This document shows, piece after piece, positions 54,430 through 63,856 of a stretch of 64,000 bases of DNA. The notes under the pieces were generated by a model that worked only from the letters and a program-made list of their open reading frames with translations, searched no databases and had not been told where the DNA came from. The translations under genes and the position numbers were made by a program. Within the stretch, counting starts at the first letter, position 1. Every line of letters starts with the position of its first letter. The DNA lies in the NCBI GenBank assembly GCA_963576725.1, contig OY755237.1, positions 68,465,472 to 68,529,471 on the forward strand, in the 5' to 3' direction. Origin of the DNA: Azorinus chamasolen. Its lineage: Eukaryota; Mollusca; Bivalvia; Cardiida; Solecurtidae.

Positions 54430-54706
54430 TTCTGATGGAAGTTGAATTGTGTGGTAGTAGACATTATAGTAAGTTTATACTTTTCAATTTCTCACACAAA
54501 TATAAAGCTAACCTTAAGAGCTTTAATCCATGTACTATGGACTTCATCAGCCAACTGATCTTTTCACTGTGACTTGGGATTAGGCTTAGCACCACTCGAG
54601 GGCATGAGTGATGTTAAACTCATAGTCATAGTACATGGATAAATGCTCCCAAGGTTAGCTTTATATTTGTGTGAGAAATTGAAAAGTATAGACTTACTAT
54701 AATTGT
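54430..54706. mobile_element. Fold-back element K at a dated insertion site
   Basis: TCAAATA at 54423-54429 is repeated at 54707-54713. Copy 1 has a single GCTCAAATAGTTTTG at about 52329. The 277-bp insert has inverted arms at 54463-54545 and 54620-54705 (TATAGTAAGTTTATACTTTT and GGTTAGC complement). Superfamily is unclear; a 7-8-bp duplication would fit hAT or related. Confidence 0.8.
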
Positions 54707-55236
54707 TCAAATAGTTTTGATTTGTCATTTGCTTTAACTCTAAAGTTGTTTGCAAAGTCATAAATAATGCGTAACATGACAAGGAAGGTTAGTCACGCGA
54801 TTGTCCAATGTCAGAAATGACAGTATTTGACAGTATCTTCAGGCGGTACCCTTTCCGATGAAATACTACAGATTTAGTAGTATAACGAGTATTATTGATA
54901 GCTTACTGAATATTTACGATACCTAATAGACGCTGGCTATGTTTACTTTTAATAATCAGAGATAACATTCACTACCATATATCATTTGAACGTGGCAATG
55001 TATATGTGGATGGGTTATTAAAATGTAGTTCATTCAACCGGTTAAGGCAGATGCTGAAGCCAACCGTACCAAGTATAACTTTTTCCAGTAACCAGTAAAT
55101 TATATTTCCTTTCCAAATTAAGTCTAATATTGAATTACTGCGTGCAAACCTTCAAATGAATGTACCCAGTGCTGTCTGCTCTCGGATAGAATCCATTACA
55201 CAAACGGAATAGACACTGGATCGACGCGTAGGTGTT

Positions 55237-55378
55237 TAACCCATTCCCGCATATTGACGCCTTTTGACGCTTCTGTAAAAGTCACTTTGTGAACCATTGT
55301 GACAAATAGAGCATTTGCTCCACAGGAGCAAATGCTCTATTTGTCACAATGGTTTCAAAACTACACAATTCTGAGAAT
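55237..55378 (+). mobile_element. MITE family A, right-truncated
   Basis: Preceded by TTAA at 55233-55236. The left end is CCCATTCCCGCATATTGACG. The palindrome GAACCATTGTGACAAATAGAG with core GCTCCACAGGAGC is nearly perfect. The sequence breaks off after ACACAATTCTGAGAATTT, and is followed by a second copy of CACTGTATCGACGCCTAGGT that ends copy 1 of the duplication. Confidence 0.75.
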
Positions 55379-55604
55379 TTCACTGTATCGACGCCTAGGT
55401 GTTTAAATGCCTTTCACACAGACTTACAAGATTCTTATAAATTTGGGTTTGTATTGAAAGTTGTAGTCTGGCCATGTTGCCATTTTGTGCATATTAAATC
55501 TTTTGGCGCCAAATAATTTTCGTCTGCAACAATCTCGTCTACTGAAAGCTCCGGAATTGACTTCGGATAATTGTCTTCTAAAACGTTAGTGATGAGTCAA
55601 AGAA

Positions 55605-55740
55605 TTTTATCCTGATGAGACGCCAAGTAATTCTACATCACAATGTTCCACCTTCAACGTTTTATAATAACTACTTTGTCCATGAATATTCAGTAGGTAT
55701 TGAAAGTTTGAATAAACACAGACAGGGAAAGGTTTGATGT
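55605..55740. mobile_element. Chimeric repeat: family C joined to family B
   Basis: TTTATCCTGATGAGACGCC and AAGTAATTC (left half of a C palindrome) switch at about 55636 to ACAATGTTCCACC, then ATGAATATTCAGTAGGTATTG and GACAGGGAAAGG, the right half of B, ending at TTTGA. Confidence 0.65.
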
Positions 55741-56004
55741 GTACATGTGAAACTACATGGTTGTCTATCAGCAGAGTAAATAAGCGTATGACTTGGGACT
55801 GCTCTGTTTGAACATTGCAGCGTAATAATGAGGTTTAACTATTTGCCATCTTACTTTCGTCAGCTTCAGTTTCCACAACGTGTATGATTATCAATACTGT
55901 ACCTGGTTACTCAATAAAATTGCATTTTAAAGCCTTACAAGATACGAAAAACTAGAAGTTTTATATAGAGTATGTTATATAAAACATAAGCTTAATAACT
56001 ATTT
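55741..56004. other. No gene recognised
   Basis: Single-copy-looking A+T-rich sequence; a stray GCAGAGTAAATAAGCG...GGGACTGCTCTGTTTG pair at 55769-55810 is a degraded B core. Confidence 0.4.
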
Positions 56005-56085
56005 TTCGACAAACAGAGTAGACCCAGATGAGACGGTTCCTATAGGAGCCGTCTGATCAGGGATTGCTCTGTTTGCTTGTATATT
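56005..56085. repeat. B-type palindrome
   Basis: CGACAAACAGAGTAGACCC, then GATGAGACGGTTCCTATAGG, then AGCCGTCTGATCAGG and GCTCTGTTTG. TTAA ends were not found nearby. Confidence 0.65.
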
Positions 56086-56149
56086 AGACTTGATTATATT
56101 CTATTTGGCGTGCATGCACCTATATTATATGACTAAATGAAATGAATTT

Positions 56150-56362
56150 CGCTGATACCTACTGAATATTCATGGTCAAAATATTTATAGCGACATATAT
56201 AAAGTGGACAATCGTAGCCATTTTACAAAATAAAGAAACCTATGTTTCAAATGCCATTAGTAAACCGAGCAGACACCGATTAGACGGCTTCTGTAGGAAC
56301 CGTCTGATATGGATCTAAGCTGTTTGTAAATACGTGAAAACACGTTTATATAAAGGAAACGG
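56150..56362 (-). mobile_element. MITE family B, inverted
   Basis: Starts within GATACCTACTGAATATTCATG and ends AACACGTTTATATAAAGGAAACGG before TTAA 56363-56366. The palindrome has GATTAGACGGCTTCTGTAGG and AACCGTCTGATATGG. The left end is truncated. Confidence 0.65.
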
Positions 56363-56366
56363 TTAA

Positions 56367-57729
56367 ACTAAATGATACAGAATAAGACGACGCTTGCAAT
56401 GATCCGCCTCTGCTGTTATTCAACTCATGTAACAGAAACAAATCGAATACCTATGCAAATGAGAAGGAATGCTTTATGCAATCCTGTTTTTATTGTTAAG
56501 GATAAATATAATCTAAACGCTTTGGTATACAACATTCTGTTATTTAAATATAGATATATCGATATTTTCACGGACAATGTGTCATATTCAAATTCCACTG
56601 TTATGTGCCTAATTGGTTTATATCGGTTAACATTAACCGATTGGCTATGTTGGTGTGTGAAGTTGGAGTCAAAAAACAACACAAACACAAAAACGCATCC
56701 CCAAATCATAGGTAGATGAAATGCTTATATGTCAAAACTCTTTGCGCCTCAGCGAAATATTACAATTCTGTAGCATTTAGTGCATTGTCTTATAATTCAA
56801 TTTGTTTCTGATATTGTATGTGTTTGGTTGTATTGAATAATTAATTAAATATCCCCGAACAGATTTAGTAATAGGTACGTGCTTTTAAATGATGTATTCT
56901 TCATATAATTATACAAGGGTTTGTGCTTTCAAAGCAAGAGTAATGTGTTAAAACCATTTTGTTAAGTCATTCAAACTGCACTACGATAGTGTTAATGTTT
57001 CATGTGAGTAAGAAATCAATAATTTATGTCGATATTTCTTGGACTAACAACGTAATGAAATGAACAGTAAATGGATGAGCGCCCATAGTGACGGATGTGT
57101 CATTGAACTATCAGAGATTATTGCAGAAATGTAACTTCGGTTTGTTAACGTCCACATACATCGGTAGTAAACAATACTTTTAAGTATGTATTGTTCACAT
57201 TTCAATGTCAAATACTGAATGCGATTACTATGCATGCATATAAGTGTACATTTAAGAAGTAGAGTTTTGATTCCGGTGATTTATCATGAATGAGATAATT
57301 TGTGTGGTGTAATAACGAGGTCGTTAGGCCGAGTAAGCTTATTACCAACATCTCAACGACGACCTATATACGATTAATCCTAAATTCGATTACGTCAATA
57401 ATAATATTATATTCCCTGAATAATGTACACAACACTTTACACTTGAAATATTGACAGTATTATATTTGGTCACAACAGTTATTACGCCATTGATAGGTTA
57501 CGGTGCAAATATAGGCCAACAAACGTTTTTTGTAATCATTTCTGAATTATCCATATATATAGTATCGCACACTGTAAAAAACTTATAATTCCCTTGATGC
57601 AATAAACATGGAGGGTAATATAAAAGCCAATCGAATGTGGCGCATGCGGTTGTTTATTGATTTAATCACAGTTTTGCCTGTTCTGTGTTCTTATACGAAA
57701 GCAGACAGGTCGTCTTAGTATAATATTTA
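56367..57729. other. No gene recognised
   Basis: Overlapping frames on both strands at 56372-56719 (115 and 94 residues) were examined. Neither matches a known family, and they mirror each other, which argues against coding. Confidence 0.45.
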
Positions 57730-57893
57730 CAGTAAAACGTTTTTTAAACTGGAGGTTCAAGTTAGTAAACATATGATCGCTCTTGAAGACATTGGCAGCT
57801 TAATGCAGGGTGAAAGGCATGCAGAAAGCTCCTTTATGTGCATTAAGCAGTTACCTGCCTAAACTACTAGAATTCAGGTTTAGATGGATGCTG
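57730..57893. mobile_element. MITE family D, internally deleted
   Basis: TA is at 57728-57729 and 57894-57895. The left end is CAGTAAAACGTTTTTTAAAC and the right end TTCAGGTTTAGATGGATGCTG. GCTTAATGCAGGGTGAAAGG and GCAGAAAGCTCCTTTATG remain of the left arm, then GCATTAAGCAG. Confidence 0.75.
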
Positions 57894-58264
57894 TATATAT
57901 TTCTCTTTGTTCTGAGAGGGAATAAATTGAAAAGTAACCCGAAGTCACATTATTATAATGCTACAGCACGTGAAAATATAATGGTTGCCCAAACTGGATT
58001 CTGATGCAATATTGACCTCTTATAGCGTCTTATATTGTTGCAAATGCAAGTCAGGTCGCGGGATATGGGTTTAGTTTAGAAGCTTTGAATAAAATAACGT
58101 TCATTGTTTATTCGACAATTATTGTATCTAACATTCGAACATAATAAAAGTGTTTTATTAAAACAACATAATATTGATCTAAATCATATAAAAGGAAAAC
58201 GAAAAACAGCTAAACGCCCTCTTTCTGTAACGAAAAACAAATACAATTGTCTATTTATAGGTTT

Positions 58265-58310
58265 GTAAGGCAGGTGGTAGGTGCCCCCATAGGAGCTTTC
58301 TGTATTACAT
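58265..58310. repeat. D-type fragment
   Basis: AAGGCAGGTGGTAGGTGCCC, then CATAGGAGCTTTCTGTATTAC. The frame 58247-58468 runs through it and is not a gene. Confidence 0.5.
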
Positions 58311-59345
58311 CTGCTGCTATACTTCTTATATATTACTGGCTTAGACAGAAAGTGAGTTTAATGAAAACATGCTCGTTTTGCGAACTGTCCTTAGAATACA
58401 TAGATAGTCACAAACCATTTACTGAAGTCATGCAGCAGCGATTAGTTCATACTAAATGCTTATTTTAAACATAATTATAAATTAATAGAAAACACACGTT
58501 CTGTTCCAAACTTTGCATTACCTTTATGATTTTATTGATCGCCGCATGAGCGGCGATCACTAATGGAATGTTCAAAAGTATTTACCCATGTAGGAGGGGT
58601 AGCGACAAGTTTTACATAGTCTATTCTGCGTACATCGGTGAGATGAACCAAATGAATTGGCACATGAGAGCGTGGCAGAGAATAGTTTTTTCTATCTGCA
58701 TTATTGATGTAGTGAAATATGTGATGTAAAAACCTTCATACGATGTTTAAAAAGAAATTTATCAAACAAATGTACAATAATAACAATAATTATGACACTT
58801 TTTTCGTCGAAGTATCGACATTAAATGCCAAAAACAGTTTTGTAAACATAAATGAAGCCGGGTCAAAGTCGCAGAATTGAAGCCGGGTCAAAACTGTAGT
58901 CGTGCACCTGTTTGCGGTGCTCTCGTTCTAAATTATGCCCTTCAGAGATTTTGAAATATTACAGTTTTGTTTAATGACCATTGTTTATTGTCCAAAAATG
59001 TCGACAAAAGTAATACATACATCATGTTAATTCAAACAGACATGGTTATTATTCTACCGGAGGCTCTACATGGTCAAAATCGAATTCCGTCGTCTCGGTT
59101 TCTGTTTTTAGATAGGGCTAACGTCACTCGTTAATGGAACTGAACAGGCTATATTTAGGTCTATGACCATCACCTTGTAAGAGTTTATTGATTAAATTAT
59201 CATGAGAGTGATAAATGTTTTAATGAAGTTTTATTGTTTTATTTATTTTTATTTAAAAAAGTCGTTTTATTTTTTTATTTATAAAAGTCGTCAATATAGT
59301 AGCATGATAACTTTATATACATCTTAAATTTCCCTTGAAGTATGT
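58311..59345. other. No gene; sharp hairpin
   Basis: TGATCGCCGC, loop ATGA, GCGGCGATCA at 58536-58559 is a perfect 10-bp-arm hairpin. GAAGCCGGGTCAAA is repeated at 58854 and 58880. No coding similarity. Confidence 0.5.
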
Positions 59346-59349
59346 CTGG

Positions 59350-59422
59350 CCTGAGAGCGTAGTGGTTACCACGGGCGCCTATCGTGCAGTCAGCCCTGGT
59401 TCGATTCTCACCGCTGACGAAC
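59350..59422 (+). ncRNA. tRNA-like sequence (pseudogene or SINE head)
   Basis: GAGAGCGTAGTGGTTACCAC (A-box-like) and CCTGGTTCGATTCTC (close to the B-box consensus GGTTCGANTCC) lie about 35 bp apart, followed by a T9 run at 59425. T-stem pairing is poor (only the outer two pairs form), so a functional tRNA is unlikely. A tRNA-derived SINE promoter is plausible. Confidence 0.45.
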
Positions 59423-59424
59423 AT

Positions 59425-59990
59425 TTTTTTTTCTCTCTTTTTCCTTTCTATTTTTGTTTAATGACGGTTTGGGGTTTTACTGGGATAGTTAATGATAATT
59501 ATCCATATTAAGTGTTTTTTCTTTCAACTTATACGTTATTTTTGGTAAAACAAATTTGTAGAAAAATTAAAAATAGTTCCTGTTGTAAGAAGAAATTCCT
59601 ACACCTACTTTACAAATAAACCTCTACTGTACATATAAACTTAGGTTTATTACGCTACCCCTTTATTACGTCACTAGCGGCTGTAGTGACGGGATAAAAT
59701 ATTTATCCTCTTACGTTTTGGTATCGTCAATATGCCTCTGAACCAATCAATGACCGCCCTAGATATTTGTGTCAAGTTTCATGTGATACTTCCAACAATG
59801 CATATGTCATAATAGTTTTACCAGGTATTTACTTGTTACAGTTTGCAACAGAGTTCTTTATCAGCATGCCATAGTATTTTTTCTTGTATACATAGTTATT
59901 TGTTTCATAATAAATGACTATATTTTTATAGCCTTGTCTCTTTATTATCACCTTTTTAGAGAAGGGGAGTAGGATATTCATTTATCCTCA
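59425..59990. other. No gene recognised
   Basis: T-rich and A+T-rich sequence. GGGATAAAATATTTATCCTC at 59690-59709 is a small imperfect palindrome whose ATTTATCCTC recurs at 59980. Confidence 0.4.
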
Positions 59991-59997
59991 TTTTTTT

Positions 59998-60720
59998 TAG
60001 CTCACCAGAGCACGACGTGCTCATGCTGAGCTTTTAGGATCGTTGGATGTCCCTCGTCTGTTGTCCGTTGAGATACCACATTTTGCACTTGATCTCTAAA
60101 TAAATTGGTTTGTGTTTTGCCCTGCATGAAATTTAGGTCAATCTCGAATATGGGCCACCTGGGCTCAAAAACAAGGTCACTAGGTCAAATCTTAGAAAAA
60201 TCTTGTTAATGCTCTAGAAGCTACAAATCTTATTGGATCTTACTGAAATTTTATCAGAATGTGTCTCCATGAAATCTACGCCAAGTTCGAATATTGGTCA
60301 TGTCGGGTCAAAAACTAGGTCACTAGGTCAAATCTTACAAAATCCTAAACACTCTGGAGGCCACATTTTGCACTTGATCTTTAAGTAAATTGGTTTGTGT
60401 ATTGACCCTGATGAAATCTAGGTCAAGTTCGAATATGAATCGCCTGCAGTCATAAACTAGGCCACTAGGTCAAATCATAGAAAAATCTTGTTCACACTCA
60501 AGTGGCTACAAATGTTATCAGATCTTACTGAAATTTTATCAGAATGTTTGTCCACATGCAATCTTGGTCAAGTTCAAATATGGATCATGACGGGTTCGAA
60601 ACTAGGTCACTACGTCATTACACTCTAGAGGCTACATATCTCGTTAAGTTTTTAATGAAATGTTGTATTTCAATTGTCTTAACAAAACAGTTCCTTATTA
60701 AAAACCTTCCTTGTACACAA
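59998..60720 (+). mobile_element. Second pearl-like element, four 143-bp units
   Basis: Opens with a hairpin (AGCTCACCAGAGCACG, then CGTGCTCATGCTGAGCT; 59999-60036), a pyrimidine-rich linker (CGTCTGTTGTCCG), and then about four units. AGGTCACTAGGTCAAATC-type words start at 60174, 60317, 60459 and 60604, spaced 143, 142 and 145 bp. Each unit also has GAAATTTTATCAGAATGT or TGGTTTGTGT-TTG and TCAAGTTCGAATATGG-like words. The 3' boundary is not clear. Confidence 0.65.
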
Positions 60721-60975
60721 ATTTCGCGGCGATCCAATGCCTTGCATCAGTATTCGTCTTGTATGTCCTATGAATGCAATTGACAACCCTGTGCTGTGTA
60801 TGGAATGGAAAGAATTGGCGTAAGAGATGTATGCGATTGCTAATACGCAGTGCAACACTGGGATTGCAGGGTAACGTTATAAAAAACCCTAAAACATGAA
60901 CGTCTTTAATTGTAGTTTATACCGAAAGACGTGGTTACAAATGCTAAATCCTTATATTTAACATAATTTGCTTAA

Positions 60976-61170
60976 CCTTTAGCCTGCTGAGCAAATTATG
61001 TTTGCATATGTTTTCACCTACTACATTTTCAAAATTCAAGTTATTTATCAATATGTCAACCAAAAATGCAATCAGGGTGTCAAACAGTTTGGATCTGATT
61101 ACTCGGCGTCTCATCTGGATCCAAACTGTTTGCACAGGTATTCACTCATAATCCCATAACAGGCTAAAGG
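60976..61170. mobile_element. MITE family O (TTAA, CCTTTAGCCTG ends)
   Basis: TTAA is at 60972-60975 and 61171-61174, giving 195 bp. The ends are CCTTTAGCCTGCTGA and ATAACAGGCTAAAGG. The inner palindrome is C type: GTCAAACAGTTTGGATC, then ACTCGGCGTCTCATC, then GGATCCAAACTGTTTGC. The ends thus differ from C while the shoulder is the same. Confidence 0.8.
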
Positions 61171-61174
61171 TTAA

Positions 61175-61615
61175 ACCATTCCCTTATACTAACGCATGTT
61201 GACGCTTCTGTTAAAGTCACATTTTTTAGCCATTGTGATAAATAGAGCAGTTGCACCATAGGCGCAAATACCGTATTTATCACAATGGTTTTAAAATTAC
61301 AAATCTCAAAGACTTTCCTTTGTGTCTAGTTAACGCTCCTTTTCAGTAGATTTAATATTATGATTTGGTCTTAACCCTTTCACCGCCGATGTCGCATAAA
61401 TGCACCACGACAAATAGTGCAGTCCCATATCCCTTATCTGATCAAGGATTTCACTTTTTGTCTCATTCTGTAGTTCTATATATGTGCTTTATTCCTTTAA
61501 AACATTTATTTATCCCATTTACTTATTGTATCGAATGATTTAACAAAAATCTGATTGCAGACGACAATTAGAAATTTGGCGCCGAAAGGGTTAAATATGC
61601 CAATGCGGCAATGGG
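61175..61615 (+). mobile_element. MITE family A split by a nested C element
   Basis: TTAA is at 61171-61174 (shared with O) and 61616-61619. The left part has CCATTCCCTTATACTAACGC and the palindrome GCATTTGCGCC-type core (GCAGTTGCACCATAGGCGC). It stops at TTTGGTCTTAA and resumes after the C insert with ATATGCCAATGCGGCAATGGG, the normal A right end. Confidence 0.8.
61375..61590. mobile_element. MITE family C nested in A
   Basis: TTAA is at 61371-61374 and 61591-61594, giving 216 bp. The ends are CCCTTTCACCGCCG and GGCGCCGAAAGGG. Its palindrome is largely eroded (GACAAATAGTGCAGTCCC...GATCAAGGATTTCAC). Confidence 0.8.
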
Positions 61616-61619
61616 TTAA

Positions 61620-62355
61620 AGCCAATTATGGACAGACAAGTTTAGAAAATAGCCTCTATACACAATGAAACAACCAGTGACATCGTCTCAGGTCCTAAAC
61701 AAGTAAACAAAGCTACTGAGGAAAATGAGTGGACACCGTTATATGCACATGCGATGATACTAGCCGGGTCATATAGTCAGCATTTCGAGGGCTTGGTGGA
61801 AAACTATTCTAACTCCTTCAGCTTAACATATGCACGATGTCATTATTTCTCACATGTATATTCTTGAGGAAAGGGTATTTTTCTGATTCTGAAAGACATC
61901 ACCAATGTTTTATATTGCTGAATAAATGAAAGTTTCCCAGAAAACTTCCCATTTATGTACTAAGCAGTTTTATTGCTTCCTTGACTAACTCACATTTGAT
62001 ACAATATAAGGTAATTAGTAAAACCATATTTGCCGATGGCATGCGGCTCTTTTGTGTGATTCGGTAATAAAATGGAAGTTACGCCACATGCCAGAATTGT
62101 CATGGGACGGTTGAGTATAGCAATGTAGTACCTAGAAGCGTGTTTCTCTATGAATGGGATGGCATATGGTTTTTCTCGATAATATAAGACTTTTGTAGAT
62201 GAGACGGCCTACAGAATCTCTCTAGAGTCAGTAGTAAGAAACAAAGCACTTCTAACTAAACTTAGAAAATGTCAATATTTAACGCAGATGCAACGTTTGG
62301 ATGTAACGGTTATAGTGAAAACAATCTAAACAGGACGTTACATTTTGTAAATATC
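61620..62355. other. No gene recognised
   Basis: No recognised repeat or coding family. Confidence 0.45.
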
Positions 62356-62445
62356 GACCTTGGAGACAGGTGGCAGTTTAATGTAAGATGAAGGTATACA
62401 GAAAATTCCTGTCTTTGCATTAAGCAACCACAAGCCTAACAGTAT
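62356..62445. repeat. D-type MITE, degraded
   Basis: GGAGACAGGTGGCAGTTTAATG, then a shortened palindrome with AGAAAATTCCTG and GCATTAAGCAACCACAAGCC. TIRs were not found. Confidence 0.5.
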
Positions 62446-62898
62446 ATAAATACTCCTCTAACGTACCGATATGTATTGATTTCCATACCATCTGTTCTTA
62501 AATGAAGTGCTTTAAATTGCCTGTCAGCTTTGTGTGATATTCCACACCCAGATATATGTTTCAAAATATTATTATGTAACTACTTCACGATACAAGGTAT
62601 TGAAGAAACCGTTCGTGAAATAATAAAGCCGATTTAAAATCTGTATCGGTATGCGTATACAGTATATAGTTGTTACCACTTCTGTAATAACATTTATATG
62701 ATATCTAAGTTCTAATTATTACTGCCCAAGTGTTTTCCATTTGGAAAGTATTAATTGCTTGTACATCTCATCGAGTATGTATTGTTAAATACAAAAAAGC
62801 TATCCTGATGTATACATCGTTGGCATAATTCAAAGAGTAGCCTCAAATTAATAATTGGCCTTACGTTCACTATTCATTAACTATTGCGTTAATAAAAC

Positions 62899-63065
62899 CA
62901 GGGAAAAGTGGCATGACTGATGATCAGTGTTCAATACACAACGGAACATTTGCATTAAAACACAGGGAAACGGTAGTGTGGCTGTTGATTAGTGTCCATT
63001 ATACTTCGATACATTGGCGTTAAAATAGGAAAAAAGTAGAATGGTTGTTGATTACTGTCAAATAT
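62899..63065 (+). repeat. Imperfect 64-bp tandem repeat
   Basis: CAGGGAAAAGTGGCATGACTG (62899), CAGGGAAACGGTAGTGTGGC (62963) and AGGAAAAAAGTAGAATGG (63027) start three units, each with GTTGATTAGTGT-like and CATT-GCGTTAAAA-like words. Confidence 0.75.
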
Positions 63066-63310
63066 GAATTACCTTCAATATGCATCGATACCTTGAATGT
63101 TTATCGATGCTTAATATATGCGTCGATACCTTCAATATGCATCGGTATTTCGAATATACAGCACTATCTTCAACATACATGTACATTGATACCGTCAATA
63201 TTCATCGATATGTTCAATATAAATCGATACGTTCAATATGTAATGATACCTTCAATATACAGCGATACGTTCAATATGAAATGATACAGAACCTTCAATA
63301 TACAGCGATA
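63066..63310 (+). repeat. Minisatellite of about 18 bp
   Basis: About 13 imperfect units close to ATCGATACCTTCAATATG. Because the period is near a multiple of three, it keeps two overlapping frames open (63045-63349). These encode degenerate repeats and are not considered genes. Confidence 0.85.
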
Positions 63311-63584
63311 ACACAACGCATAGAAACGGTTTCTCGATCATACCGTTAGTTAAGAAATCAGAATTGTGAACACACGTGGTGCAAATAAAATGCACACTAA
63401 AATACATGTTTGCATTGCAAGGATTGTCTTTAGTTACAGTTACTCAACATAAACCAACGTTTATGAATCAATAACTTACTTAAAGTTCGATGCATTGTAT
63501 TTGCCTTTACAAAAATCCCTTGTAAAGATCCAGATAATGTTGCATGTAAGACATGTTTGCTTCATGTTCTGGTTAAGGTTATAT
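63311..63584. other. No gene recognised
   Basis: A GTTGCATGTAAGACATGTTTGC word only; nothing recognised. Confidence 0.4.
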
Positions 63585-63588
63585 TTAA

Positions 63589-63801
63589 CTATTTTGCCTT
63601 CATAAGCAAATCCGTGAGCTAACTTTATGCAAACATATTGGATCCAGAAGAGACGCCGGGTAACGTGGCGGCTCCTCAGGATCCAAGGTGTTTGACACTT
63701 ATTATATTTGTTTAAAGATGTTCAAGGAAACGTTGCAGGAAACGCCCATTGAAATTCTGAAGCAGACGATGCTCTTAGCAGTTCAAATATAGCCGAAAGG
63801 G
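63589..63801 (-). mobile_element. MITE family C
   Basis: TTAA is at 63585-63588 and 63802-63805. The left end is CTATTTTGCCTTC and the right end TATAGCCGAAAGGG. The palindrome has CAAACATATTGGATCC, GAGACGCCGGGTAACGTGGC and GGATCCAAGGTGTTTG. Confidence 0.75.
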
Positions 63802-63856
63802 TTAAACGCAGTAATGCGTAAAGGCTTGGCACATGTTTATACATTTATACATTTAA

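Larger units (their letters stand above)
53143..55235 (+). repeat. 2-kb tandem segmental duplication, copy 2
   Basis: Starts at GGCGGTAGCTTCATGCAGG and ends at GATCGACGCGTAGGTG. Relative to copy 1 it has an expanded TA array (53995-54053), about 200 extra bp after it (54095-54290), a fold-back insertion (54430-54706), and lacks about 250 bp present at 52435-52680 of copy 1. Confidence 0.85.

Noticed and set aside
56372..56719. 115-residue plus-strand and 94-residue minus-strand frames
   Set aside because: Mirror frames on both strands without family motifs, most likely chance in A+T-rich DNA.
59350..59422. Functional tRNA gene
   Set aside because: The B box is good but the T stem and acceptor stem do not pair.
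63045..63349. Two overlapping repeat-protein-like frames
   Set aside because: Produced by the 18-bp minisatellite.
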